Shown: positions 33,489 through 41,715 of the stretch, one piece after another | Position numbering within the stretch: the first letter of the stretch is position 1 | How the letters are laid out: each line of letters opens with the position of its first letter | Source of the DNA: Terriglobales bacterium | Lineage (GTDB): Bacteria; Acidobacteriota; Terriglobia; Terriglobales; Acidobacteriaceae | Length of the DNA stretch: 64,000 nt | Assembly: GCA_035561515.1 (NCBI GenBank) | Contig: DATMXP010000035.1 | Location: 62,001-126,000, forward strand | Direction: 5' to 3' | Notes under the pieces: model-generated | Database searches by the model: none | Told to the model about the DNA's origin: nothing | The model's input: only the letters and a program-made list of their open reading frames with translations | Program-made: the position numbers and the translations under genes

Positions 33489-34550
33489 ATGAAGCGTAAG
33501 AAACAAGCCATTGCAGTCATCGTCGCCGCAGCGATCCTTGCCGCGCTCGTGTACCTCCAGTTCCGTCAATGGCAGCAGTTCGACTGGCGCGCATTCAAGG
33601 CGGGCACAAGCGGGATCAACTGGTGGCTGGTGCTGTGGGGAGTACTGATGGTGCACGTGGCTGACTTCCTGCGTGCCTTACGGTGGAAGGTGTTCCTCCG
33701 GCCTAGTCGCCCCAAGGTCCCCTGGACCTCGCTGATAGCGCCGCAGTTTGTCGGATTTGCAGGTCTGGCGATCCTGGGCCGTCCCGGCGAACTGATCCGC
33801 CCGTACCTCATAGCGAAGCGGGCCGATACGCCCGTGACCGCACAGGTAGCGGTTTGGTTCGTTGAGCGCGCCTTCGACATCACCTCGGTCACCATCATCG
33901 TCGCCGCCGACATATTCTTTGTTCTGCCGCCGCATCTGCGTCAGCAATGGCAAACCGCCGGATATATCCTGATCGCCTTCTCGGCCGCGTTCGTAGTAGC
34001 GCTTTACGCTCTCTGGAAGCAGGGCCCGGCCATTGCCGACTTTGCCTGCCGCTTAATCACGCCCATTTCCGGCAATATCGCCGGCAAGGTCGGACGCAAG
34101 CTTCGCACCGCGAGCGGCGCCCTCCACACTATTCATGACTGGCAATCTTTCTTCGAAGCTTCGCTCATCTCCGGCATTATCTGGATCCTCGTCTCCGTCG
34201 CGTATCGCGAAGTTTCGCTTGCCTTCCCTGCTCACACTGGATTGCACGCCCTCGGGATCCCTGAAGTCATCCTACTGATGGGGGCCAGTGTTGCAGGCGG
34301 CGTTTTGCAGTTGCCAGTCGTCGGCGGAGGCGCGCAACTGGCGTCTATCGCCGTTTTGAGTTCCAGCTTCCACGACGTGGTTCGACCCGAACTTGCAGTC
34401 GCCGCTGGAATCCTTTACTGGCTGGTGACCTTCGTTTCCGTCGCACCCATTGGCTTGGTACTTGCCCGCTTCGAGCATGTCTCGCTCCGCAAGGTTGCGC
34501 AGGAACCGGAACCCAATGGTGATCTTCTCGAAACAGATGCTGCGAACTGA
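33489..34550 (+). CDS. flippase-like / lysylphosphatidylglycerol synthase transmembrane protein (UPF0104)
   Basis: 353 residues from ATG 33489. About eight membrane helices with the family's conserved loops: GTSGINWWLVLWGVLMVHVADFLRALRW, GFAGLAILGRPGELIRPYLIAKR, VERAFDITSV and the GGVLQLPVVGGGAQ region. The domain is the membrane part of MprF/AglD/YbhN-type proteins, which move or use lipid-linked substrates in the inner membrane. Only the membrane domain is present, so no transferase activity is implied. Confidence 0.85.
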   Translation: MKRKKQAIAVIVAAAILAALVYLQFRQWQQFDWRAFKAGTSGINWWLVLWGVLMVHVADFLRALRWKVFLRPSRPKVPWTSLIAPQFVGFAGLAILGRPGELIRPYLIAKRADTPVTAQVAVWFVERAFDITSVTIIVAADIFFVLPPHLRQQWQTAGYILIAFSAAFVVALYALWKQGPAIADFACRLITPISGNIAGKVGRKLRTASGALHTIHDWQSFFEASLISGIIWILVSVAYREVSLAFPAHTGLHALGIPEVILLMGASVAGGVLQLPVVGGGAQLASIAVLSSSFHDVVRPELAVAAGILYWLVTFVSVAPIGLVLARFEHVSLRKVAQEPEPNGDLLETDAAN

Positions 34551-34580
34551 ATCTGGTCCGCTTGTTACAATGAAGGTGCA

Positions 34581-35069
34581 ATGAAATGTCCATTCTGCGG
34601 GCATCCCGAAGATAGAGTCGTGGATTCCCGTGAAAGCAAAGAAGGCGAGTCCACTCGCCGCAGGCGAGAGTGTCTGAAGTGCGAGAAGCGCTTCACCACC
34701 TATGAGCGGATCGATGAGATCCCCTACATGGTCGTCAAGAAAGACGGTCGTCGCGAGAAGTTCGACCGTCAGAAGGTCCTCAGCGGACTGCTTCGAGCCT
34801 GCGAAAAACGGCCAATTCCAATGGGAAAGCTGGAGCAGATCGTGAATGAAGCTGAAAGCTTTGTGATCGATTCTCCAGAGCGCGAGCGCCGCACCAGTGA
34901 AGTCGGCGAACTCATCATGAACCGCCTTCGCAAGTACGACAAAGTCGCTTACGTCCGTTTTGCCTCTGTTTATCTGGATTTCAAGGACGTCAAAGAATTC
35001 ATGGACGAACTGAAACATCTGCTCAAAACCAAGGAATCCGCTGAGCAGAAGACCGGCCTCAAGGCCTGA
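34581..35069 (+). CDS. nrdR: transcriptional repressor NrdR
   Basis: 162 residues, family-typical. A zinc ribbon with Cys3, Cys6, Cys31 and Cys34 ([31 protein letters not shown]) is followed by an ATP-cone ([50 protein letters not shown]). NrdR senses (d)ATP and represses ribonucleotide reductase genes by binding NrdR boxes; none is obvious here. It precedes the isocitrate dehydrogenase-like gene by 29 bases. Confidence 0.97.
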   Translation: MKCPFCGHPEDRVVDSRESKEGESTRRRRECLKCEKRFTTYERIDEIPYMVVKKDGRREKFDRQKVLSGLLRACEKRPIPMGKLEQIVNEAESFVIDSPERERRTSEVGELIMNRLRKYDKVAYVRFASVYLDFKDVKEFMDELKHLLKTKESAEQKTGLKA

Positions 35070-35098
35070 TAGTTCCAACCTTTAAAGAACGCACTGAT

Positions 35099-36118
35099 AT
35101 GGCACATAAGATTACGCTAATTCCTGGCGATGGCATTGGCCCCGAGGTAGTCGGAGCCACTGTACGCATTCTCGAAGCAACCGGAGTCAAGTTCGATTGG
35201 GAGTCTTTTGCCGCTGGCGCGGATGCCTACGACAAGTTCGGCGAGTACATTCCCAAGGAGCTCACCGACGCCATCGAACGCAATAAGGTCGCCCTCAAAG
35301 GACCGATCACCACGCCGATCGGCGGCGGCTTTGCTTCCATCAATGTCACGCTCCGCAAGCGATTCGAGCTTTACGCCAACTTCCGGCCTATCCGGAACTT
35401 GCCCCACATTCCGACCCGTTATCCCGACGTGGACCTTGTCATCATCCGCGAGAACACGGAAGGTCTCTATTCGGGAATCGAGCACGAAGTTGTTCCCGGG
35501 GTTGTGGAATCGCTGAAGATCATTACGGCGAAGGCTTCCACCCGGATCGCCAAGTTCGCTTTCGAGTACGCCCGCAAGAATGGCCGCAAGCGTGTGCATT
35601 GTATTCACAAAGCCAACATCATGAAGATGTCCGACGGACTCTTCCTCCGCTGCACCCGCGACATCGCCAAGGGCTATCCCGAAATCACTTACGGCGAGCA
35701 CATCGTAGACAACACGTGCATGCAACTGGTGACCAACCCTTACCAGTACGACGTCCTGGTACTCGAGAACCTTTACGGCGATATCATTTCCGACCTCTGC
35801 GCGGCCTTTGTCGGCGGCCTCGGTCTCGTGCCGGGTGCCAACATCGGCGATGAGATCGCGATCTTTGAAGCGGTTCACGGTTCGGCGCCTGACATCGCCG
35901 GCAAGGACTTCGCGAACCCGACAGCGGTGCTGCGTTCAGCCCTGCTGATGCTTCGCCACATTGGCGAACCCGAGGCGGCACTGAAAATCCGCAATGCCAT
36001 CGAGTACGTCTATCGTGACAAGAAAAACCTGACCCGCGATGTCGGCGGCACTGCCAGCACCACCCAGTTCACCGACGCTATCATCGCGGCCATGCAGGGC
36101 CAGGCCGTCACGGCATAA
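35099..36118 (+). CDS. NAD-type isocitrate/isopropylmalate dehydrogenase family enzyme
   Basis: 339 residues, the short homodimeric type. Family signatures: ITLIPGDGIGPEV, NVTLRKRFELYANFRPI, IIRENTEGLYSGIEH, HKANIMKMSDGLF and EAVHGSAPDIAGK. The IRENTEG(L)YSG segment and NAD-side residues suggest an NAD-dependent isocitrate dehydrogenase rather than LeuB, in the TCA cycle. The GATMAL-type C-terminus is absent; it ends QGQAVTA. It probably shares a transcript with nrdR. A hairpin follows (36125-36146). Confidence 0.9.
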   Translation: MAHKITLIPGDGIGPEVVGATVRILEATGVKFDWESFAAGADAYDKFGEYIPKELTDAIERNKVALKGPITTPIGGGFASINVTLRKRFELYANFRPIRNLPHIPTRYPDVDLVIIRENTEGLYSGIEHEVVPGVVESLKIITAKASTRIAKFAFEYARKNGRKRVHCIHKANIMKMSDGLFLRCTRDIAKGYPEITYGEHIVDNTCMQLVTNPYQYDVLVLENLYGDIISDLCAAFVGGLGLVPGANIGDEIAIFEAVHGSAPDIAGKDFANPTAVLRSALLMLRHIGEPEAALKIRNAIEYVYRDKKNLTRDVGGTASTTQFTDAIIAAMQGQAVTA

Positions 36119-36124
36119 GCCTTC

Positions 36125-36146
36125 GGGGCAGACCCCGGTCTGCCCC
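36125..36146. terminator. hairpin after the dehydrogenase gene
   Basis: GGGGCAGACC-CC-GGTCTGCCCC: perfect 10-bp stem, two-base gap, no U-run. It sits 6 bases past the stop and may terminate or stabilise the transcript. Confidence 0.5.
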
Positions 36147-36196
36147 ACTAAACACTAGCCACATTCTCACCACTGTCATAAGCTTTCGCTTGCGCC

Positions 36197-37918
36197 ATGG
36201 ACAACATCCGTCTGTCGCTGCTGCACACATACTTCCTGTTTCCGTTCTCGATTAATTCCGCCCGGCTGATGTCCGGTAACGAAGAATATTGGGTCAACAC
36301 ACCGCACTGGCTCGACGGCTTCGAGCAGTGGCTGAATGTCTGCGCTCTCTCCGATAAGGCCGGCATTCGCGACATCCTGGGCTGCTGGCAGCGTGACTCC
36401 TACACTCGGTTTGACATGGACTCCCGCGCATACGAAGACATGGTTTTCTTCCACCCGTTCGTCCGCCATGTTTTCTTTGATACCCAGAACGCCGGAACCG
36501 ACCCAAGCCTCGCCCTGATCCGCTGCTACACGATCCCGCTGGCCGGAAAAGAGGTTGTGTTGAGTGCGACCGACGACAAAGGCCAGGTTCACTCCGTCTC
36601 AGTCACGGAGTTGCGTTTGTTCGTATTCGCGAACGGAGTCGGCATTCTTTCCATCGGAGTAGAAGCTCGTGACATTCCCGTCAAGGAGGCACTCTGGATC
36701 AACGAGCAAATGCGCAAGATCTATCCCTCCAGCGGACGGCAGCGCCGCGAGGGACGCATCCCTACCTCCTTCAGCTTGAGTGTGAAACACAACGGGAAGC
36801 TGGTCGAGATCGTGAGCGAAGACTTCGATTCCGCCACGATGGTCGGACTCGAGCCGCCTCTCTCGTCGATCATTCGTCGGCTTCTGTACTTCATCGACTA
36901 CTACAAACATCAATACGAACAGGTTCTCGACGAGCGCATGATCGTTTACTCCTACTTCGACGTGGACCAGTCCACCGCGCCACCCGACTTTATCAATACG
37001 CAGGAGTACCAGGTTCTCTTAAGCCTGCTGCTCTACGTCGATCAGTATTCAGACAAGTTTCGCTACGATCGGAATTTCATCCACGGACGGATGTTGCAGC
37101 AGATTTACAGCCGCTGGGCGCACGAAGGCACCTACTACGGTTACACGGCCTACAGCAACGTGGCCCTCACCTTCGGCGTAGGAGACCGCGGAGGCCACTG
37201 GGTTTCCGAGGGCTTTCTCATCCACCGCATGTTCAGCACGCGATATTACCTTATGGCTGTCGTAGCCCTCTTTTATCGAGCTACGCTGCTGATGTTCAAC
37301 GAAAAGGTGGCACTCGTTTCCAAGAGCCTGTATTCAGATCTCCAACGAGGCGAGTACAAACGCGAGAACATCGACCTTGCACAATCGTTACGCGGCGAAT
37401 TTCTGCACTTCACCAACTACTGGTACTTTGAGGAACTTGCGAACAAGGACGAGGAATCCGAGCACTTTGATCTCCAGGTACGAGAGTTCCGCCTTGGCGA
37501 AACCAAATCAGAAGTGGAAAAGGAACTTGCGTCCCTGAATAGCTCGCTGACCGAGTACTATCAGACTCGCAACACGTCAGCCGTGAACCGGTTGGCCATG
37601 TTGAGTTTGATCTTTGGCGCGGGCGCAATCATCACGGGCTTTTTCGGGATGAACTTCGGGCGGCGTTTCAGCAATCTCTTCTTTGAACCCAGTACAAACC
37701 CCATCGCTCACGAACTTGCCATTACCCTGGTAAGCCTGTTCACGGTCGGCGCGCTATTCTTCGGCATGTACGTGATCGTATCCAACTGGAACGATTACGG
37801 CTTCATTCTTACCCGCAAGAAACGGCAACGGCGCGCTCGATTACACGGAAACGTCGATCTTGTTGGCACCAAACCAGATGTACCTGGCACATCTGAAAGC
37901 GCTAACCAGCAGACCTGA
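36197..37918 (+). CDS. CorA-like protein with a long N-terminal domain
   Basis: 573 residues, about 250 more than typical CorA. The C-terminal end has the CorA pore layout: membrane helix about 467-484 ending in FFGMNFG (the GMN selectivity motif), a short periplasmic loop, and a second helix about 508-530 (AITLVSLFTVGALFFGMYVI), then a basic tail (TRKKRQRRARL). The N-terminal about 430 residues lack an obvious CorA funnel start; they include ELRLFVFANGVGILSIGVEA and many aromatics. Likely a divalent-cation channel or a CorA-derived membrane protein. No close family name was recognised. Confidence 0.65.
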   Translation: MDNIRLSLLHTYFLFPFSINSARLMSGNEEYWVNTPHWLDGFEQWLNVCALSDKAGIRDILGCWQRDSYTRFDMDSRAYEDMVFFHPFVRHVFFDTQNAGTDPSLALIRCYTIPLAGKEVVLSATDDKGQVHSVSVTELRLFVFANGVGILSIGVEARDIPVKEALWINEQMRKIYPSSGRQRREGRIPTSFSLSVKHNGKLVEIVSEDFDSATMVGLEPPLSSIIRRLLYFIDYYKHQYEQVLDERMIVYSYFDVDQSTAPPDFINTQEYQVLLSLLLYVDQYSDKFRYDRNFIHGRMLQQIYSRWAHEGTYYGYTAYSNVALTFGVGDRGGHWVSEGFLIHRMFSTRYYLMAVVALFYRATLLMFNEKVALVSKSLYSDLQRGEYKRENIDLAQSLRGEFLHFTNYWYFEELANKDEESEHFDLQVREFRLGETKSEVEKELASLNSSLTEYYQTRNTSAVNRLAMLSLIFGAGAIITGFFGMNFGRRFSNLFFEPSTNPIAHELAITLVSLFTVGALFFGMYVIVSNWNDYGFILTRKKRQRRARLHGNVDLVGTKPDVPGTSESANQQT

Positions 37919-37926
37919 CCCATACA

Positions 37927-37954
37927 CGCTGCTGTGACGTGTATCGCAGCAGCG
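37927..37954. terminator. hairpin after the CorA-like gene
   Basis: CGCTGCTG (37927-37934) / CAGCAGCG (37947-37954), 12-base loop, 8 bases past the stop. U-poor. Confidence 0.45.
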
Positions 37955-37983
37955 TTAACTCTCCATCAGTAAACTGTGCTCCT

Positions 37984-38469
37984 ATGGCCCGTTTTCTGCT
38001 GCTCTTCGTCTTTGTTGCCGCTCCTTGTTTTGCCCGCGAATGCGTACCGTTCGAGAAAGCACCCGACCATATCGGCAAGACTGTGTGCATCTCGGGAACC
38101 GTACTGAAGGTTGCAGCATCAGAGTCAGGCTCTATGTTTCTTGACTTCTGCGAAGACTACCGCAAATGCGCCTTCACGGTTGTTGTCTTCCGCAGGGACC
38201 TGTTTAGAGTCGGTGACGTACGCGTCCTGGAAGGTAAGCCGGTGGAGATTACAGGAAAAGTCAAAAAGTATCGTGGCCGCGCAGAAATCATCCTGAGAGA
38301 CCCGGCCCAACTGGAAGGCGGAAGCGGTGCGCTTCCGGAAGTTCCGCGGACCTACGACGCTGATAGAAGGGGAAGCTTCAGCGCCGGAAAGTTCGACACC
38401 GCGCGCTCAAAGCATCAGACACACCGGAGGAGTACCCGGCCCTCCGAAGGGGAAATCGACGACGAATAG
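37984..38469 (+). CDS. secreted OB-fold-like protein
   Basis: 161 residues from ATG 37984, giving the signal peptide MARFLLLFVFVAAPCFA. The mature start (IGKTVCISGTVLKVAASESG, FLDFCEDYRKCAFTVVVF, GKPVEITGKVKKYRGRAEIIL) has the strand order of an OB fold of the 'DNA-binding protein / BOF' kind found in exported proteins, with two Cys that may pair. The tail is basic and Ser/Arg-rich (TRPSEGEIDDE). Function unknown. Confidence 0.7.
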   Translation: MARFLLLFVFVAAPCFARECVPFEKAPDHIGKTVCISGTVLKVAASESGSMFLDFCEDYRKCAFTVVVFRRDLFRVGDVRVLEGKPVEITGKVKKYRGRAEIILRDPAQLEGGSGALPEVPRTYDADRRGSFSAGKFDTARSKHQTHRRSTRPSEGEIDDE

Positions 38470-38829
38470 TCAGCGTGGAATTGACTTCAGTGCGGACCGC
38501 AGCGTCTGGATCGCCAACGCCGCTGCGTGCTTCGAGGCCTCCGGCAAGCCACCCACTTCCGTTTCAATAGTGTCACTGTTCAGATCGGCAGCCTTCTGAA
38601 CCGTGAGGCCCTGTAATAGATCAGCAAGCCTGGCGCCGCATGCAATCGCCGGCACACATCCCTTGGCACGGAAGCGGACCTCAGTTATCACCCCGGCATC
38701 GACGCGAAGCGACAGCCGTAGAACGTCTCCGCAAACAGGATTCTGAGACTCCACTGCTACCGTGGCTTTGTGGACATCTCCGACCTTGCTGGAATCCTGG
38801 AAATGCTTGAGCAGTTCGGCAGAATACAC
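38470..38829 (-). CDS. NifU/IscU-like Fe-S scaffold protein, third Cys missing
   Basis: 119 residues from GTG 38829; the start (M)YSAELLKHFQDSSKVG matches the family's YS..LLDHFxNPRNVG opening, so upstream in-frame codons are not used. Scaffold cysteines Cys33 (NPVCGD) and Cys58 (AKGCVPA) are present. The third, expected near residue 102 (RxKCA in SufU/IscU), reads SKHAAA, so Ala replaces it; Cys64 (AIACGARL) may substitute. Role as Fe-S assembly or delivery factor is inferred. It is divergent from the radical SAM gene, with 36 bases between starts. Confidence 0.8.
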   Translation of the reverse strand: MYSAELLKHFQDSSKVGDVHKATVAVESQNPVCGDVLRLSLRVDAGVITEVRFRAKGCVPAIACGARLADLLQGLTVQKAADLNSDTIETEVGGLPEASKHAAALAIQTLRSALKSIPR

Positions 38830-38865
38830 GCTCTCATTGTAGCTATAATCACCAGCGGGGTGAGT

Positions 38866-40032
38866 GTGAACTACTTCCACTACGCGAAGTCCGTGTTCCA
38901 GCCGAAGCGGCTCGAATCTGTTTTCCTGTTTGTCACCTCCACCTGCAACTCCCTTTGCCGGACCTGCTTTTATTGGGATGAACTGAACAAGGGACGCGAC
39001 CTGACCTTCGAGCAGTTGCGCCGCGTGAGCGAGACCGCGCCCCAGTTTCACAAGCTCTGGATTTCCGGTGGCGAGCCGTTCCTCCGCAAGGACCTGGCGC
39101 AAGTGATCGAACTCTTCTACGTCAACAACCATATGCGGCACGTCAACCTGCCGACGAACGGCCTTCTCCCGAGGCAGGTTGAATCCGCAGTCGCCTATCT
39201 GCTGGAGCGGTGTCCCGAACTTGTCATCGACCTCAACTTCTCTCTCGATGGGCTAGCCAACACCCACGACGCCATCCGCGGAGTGCCTAACAATTTTGAG
39301 AAGACGCTGGCGACCATTCATCGTGCTGAAGAACTCTGGTCAGGTGAACGGCGGCTGCGCCGCAATGTCGTGAGCTGCATCACGTCTGAGAACTACCGTG
39401 AATTGGTTGAGCTCGGATTGCAGATGATGAGGGAAACGAAATCCGATGGGCACTACTTCGAAATCGTCCGTGGTAATCCCCTGGATCCGGCGTTGAAGAA
39501 GATCCCGCTGGAAGAGCTGAAGCAACTTCACGCGCGTCTTCTCGTGTTCCACGAACACTACGCGGATAAGCTGTTTGGGCATTTGAGCCAGCCCGCAGGG
39601 GCCCTCGCCAAGGCCTATTATCTCGGCAACATCAAGCTCCACTTCGACATTCATCAACGCAACCATTACAGCAACCGCGCATGGCCGATGCCGTGTACCG
39701 CCGGACAGACTACGATCGTCATCGATCACGATGGAACATTCCGTTCCTGCGAAATGCGACCCAAGCTCGCCAATCTCAACGAGTTTGATTTCAATCTCAA
39801 CGCGGCCCTGCAATCGCAACAAATGCAGGAAGAGGTCAAAGCAATTCCTGCCGCGCAATGCTGGTGCACCCACGCTTGCTTCATTCACTCCTCGTCGAAG
39901 TTCAGTCCCAAGGTGACGCTGTTTGCTATTCCGTGGGCTTACCTGCGGCACCGGTGGAATCGTTTGCCTCTCATATCCGCGAAGGAACTTGAACCCTATC
40001 GAGTGACGGATGCTCCGCTGACCGACTCATGA
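38866..40032 (+). CDS. radical SAM protein with SPASM-like C-terminus
   Basis: 388 residues from GTG 38866. A nearer GTG (38860) is possible; a longer frame reaching 38770 overlaps the NifU gene and is rejected. The 4Fe-4S motif is CNSLCRTC (Cys27, Cys31, Cys34). Next come LWISGGEPFLRKDL (GGE) and a full TIM-barrel-like core (LPTNGLLP, DLNFSLDGLANTHDAIRG). The C-terminal Cys cluster (RSCEMRP, AQCWCTHACF) suggests auxiliary Fe-S sites. Such enzymes make peptide-derived or cofactor-like products. It overlaps the next gene by 4 bases (ATGA). Confidence 0.88.
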   Translation: MNYFHYAKSVFQPKRLESVFLFVTSTCNSLCRTCFYWDELNKGRDLTFEQLRRVSETAPQFHKLWISGGEPFLRKDLAQVIELFYVNNHMRHVNLPTNGLLPRQVESAVAYLLERCPELVIDLNFSLDGLANTHDAIRGVPNNFEKTLATIHRAEELWSGERRLRRNVVSCITSENYRELVELGLQMMRETKSDGHYFEIVRGNPLDPALKKIPLEELKQLHARLLVFHEHYADKLFGHLSQPAGALAKAYYLGNIKLHFDIHQRNHYSNRAWPMPCTAGQTTIVIDHDGTFRSCEMRPKLANLNEFDFNLNAALQSQQMQEEVKAIPAAQCWCTHACFIHSSSKFSPKVTLFAIPWAYLRHRWNRLPLISAKELEPYRVTDAPLTDS

Positions 40033-40832
40033 GCGAGTTTCCTCAACGAATCGTGTCGTTACAGCCCAGCGTTAGCGTGACGCTGCGTGACTTGGGCCTG
40101 CTCGGACGCGTGGTCGCCTGTACGAAATACTGCGTCGATGTCGTCCCGGAACTTGCGGGTTCAGGGCGACTCATTGTGCATGACTCCTGGACGGCGCAGA
40201 GTGATCAGATTCTCGCCGCAAAGCCCGACCTTGTGATTGCTTCCGTGCCATACCAGGAAAAAGCGGTAGGCGAGATTCTTCGCGCCGGACTTCCCTTCCT
40301 TGGCCTTTCGCCTCGGAGTCTGGCCGACGTCTATCGGGATATCACGATGATCGCGAGCGTTGCCGGTGCAACGGAACGCGCGGAGCAGGTCGTCAGCAAT
40401 ATGCGGTCCCAGATTGAGTGTGTGCGTGAGAAGAGTGCCGGACCGTCTGTCTCCGTGTACTGCGAGGAATGGGGCAAGCCGCTGATTCACTCTCAGCCGT
40501 GGGTCGCCGAGTTGGTCGAGGCGGCGGGCGGAAAGTTTCTCGGGACTCCCGGTAAACAAACCGATGCCGAGACCATACGTCGCTCGGAGCCTGAGGTGAT
40601 CATTGCGGCCTGGTGCGGTGCTGGAGATAGAGTGCCGCTGGAGAAGATCATCAAAGACAGGAACTGGCAAGATACTCCCGCCGCCAAACACGGCCGCGTC
40701 TATTGCGTCCAAGACGAGTTTCTCAATACGCCTGCTTCCACGCTCATCGCGGGGCTACACGCAGTCGCCTACGCCATCCATCCCGACCGATTTGCACAAC
40801 CCACAGGAATTCGACGAATCCGCTGTGATTAA
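40029..40832 (+). CDS. BtuF-like substrate-binding protein without signal peptide
   Basis: 267 residues. A type-III periplasmic-binding fold as in BtuF/FhuD: RIVSLQPSVSVTLRDLGLLGRVVACTKYC, AAKPDLVIASVPYQEKAVGEIL, ASVAGATERAEQVVSNM, VAELVEAAGGKFLG and the closing VYCVQDEFLNTPASTLI. It begins MSEFPQRIV with no hydrophobic stretch, so the product should stay in the cytosol, unlike transporter-associated BtuF. Overlap with the radical SAM stop indicates coupling, and a role binding corrinoid or another SAM-enzyme cofactor inside the cell is a possibility. Confidence 0.83.
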   Translation: MSEFPQRIVSLQPSVSVTLRDLGLLGRVVACTKYCVDVVPELAGSGRLIVHDSWTAQSDQILAAKPDLVIASVPYQEKAVGEILRAGLPFLGLSPRSLADVYRDITMIASVAGATERAEQVVSNMRSQIECVREKSAGPSVSVYCEEWGKPLIHSQPWVAELVEAAGGKFLGTPGKQTDAETIRRSEPEVIIAAWCGAGDRVPLEKIIKDRNWQDTPAAKHGRVYCVQDEFLNTPASTLIAGLHAVAYAIHPDRFAQPTGIRRIRCD

Positions 40833-40840
40833 ATAAAGCC

Positions 40841-41320
40841 ATGCCGCTCAGGACAGAATTCGATGTAGTTCGCGATCTCAAGTCCGCGGCGCGAACTGCG
40901 CCGACGGTTCACGTGCTGATGGCGACGATCTGCCACACACTTGCGCACAGGCTATCCGGTTATAACTGGGTCGGCTTTTACATGCTGGACCAGTCCGATC
41001 CGAACACGCTTGTGTTGGGACCTTTTGTCGGCGCACAAACGCCTCATACCCGTATTCCTCTGAACCAGGGAATTTGCGGGGCTGCGGTCAGCCAGGGACA
41101 AACGATCATTGTCGACGACGTGAATGCCGATCCCCGATATCTCGCCTGCTCGCTCGAGACGAAGTCGGAGATCGTGGCACCCGTCTCCGTTCACGGGAAG
41201 ATCGTTGGAGAACTCGACATCGACAGCCACGAGCCAGGGCGATTCAAGGCCGAAGATCGCGAGTTGGTCGAAAAGTGCGCGCAGATCGTAGGCGAATACC
41301 TGGAGCAACGTAGCCGATGA
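40841..41320 (+). CDS. GAF protein, free-methionine-(R)-sulfoxide reductase-like
   Basis: 159 residues, one GAF domain. The fRMsr pattern is followed: YNWVGFYML, LVLGPFVGA, IPLNQGICGAAV (Cys79), RYLACSLETKSEIVAPV (Cys103, the catalytic position), then GELDIDSHEPGRF. The first of the three usual cysteines (before the IP strand) is missing (QTPHTRIP). Likely reduces free Met-R-sulfoxide, but the altered Cys set leaves room for a sensory GAF role. It starts 8 bases after the binding protein. Confidence 0.82.
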   Translation: MPLRTEFDVVRDLKSAARTAPTVHVLMATICHTLAHRLSGYNWVGFYMLDQSDPNTLVLGPFVGAQTPHTRIPLNQGICGAAVSQGQTIIVDDVNADPRYLACSLETKSEIVAPVSVHGKIVGELDIDSHEPGRFKAEDRELVEKCAQIVGEYLEQRSR

Positions 41321-41715
41321 CGCGTGTGGTTGCAGGACTGATTACGCGAAACGGCGATATCGTCATCTGCCAGCGCACCAGACATCAGTCGATGCCGCTG
41401 AAATGGGAATTCCCCGGCGGAAAGATCGAGTTCGGCGAGCAACCTCGTGACGCCTTGCGGCGTGAACTGGAGGAAGAGTTAGGGATCCAGGCAACGATCG
41501 GGGATGAAGTCAGCCGGATCGTGCATACGTATCCTAACGGCGGAACGGTGGAGCTACGCTTCTTCGTCGTAAGCGAGTACAGCGGCGAACTGGAGAACCG
41601 AATCTTTCGGGATGTTCAGTGGGTGAACCGCTCGAAGTTGCCGGAATACGATTTCCTAGAGGCCGACGAACCCGTCGTCCGCGACCTGGCTGCCGGCAAA
41701 CTCCCTTTAGGCTAA
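41317..41715 (+). CDS. Nudix (MutT-like) pyrophosphohydrolase
   Basis: 132 residues. A complete Nudix box at 34-56 (GGKIEFGEQPRDALRREL, EEELG). The upstream WEFPGGK and downstream RFFVVSEYSGELEN fit MutT-type (8-oxo-dGTP or related nucleotide) hydrolases; NADH- and ADP-ribose-specific marks are not seen. It overlaps the GAF gene by 4 bases (ATGA), so oxidised-methionine and oxidised-nucleotide repair functions would be made together. Confidence 0.93.
   Translation: MTRVVAGLITRNGDIVICQRTRHQSMPLKWEFPGGKIEFGEQPRDALRRELEEELGIQATIGDEVSRIVHTYPNGGTVELRFFVVSEYSGELENRIFRDVQWVNRSKLPEYDFLEADEPVVRDLAAGKLPLG

Noticed and set aside
38770..38865. Extension of the radical SAM protein to a start at 38770
   Set aside because: It would overlap the NifU-like gene by 60 bases and adds residues that are antisense to the scaffold's start; the GTG near 38866 begins just ahead of the conserved region.
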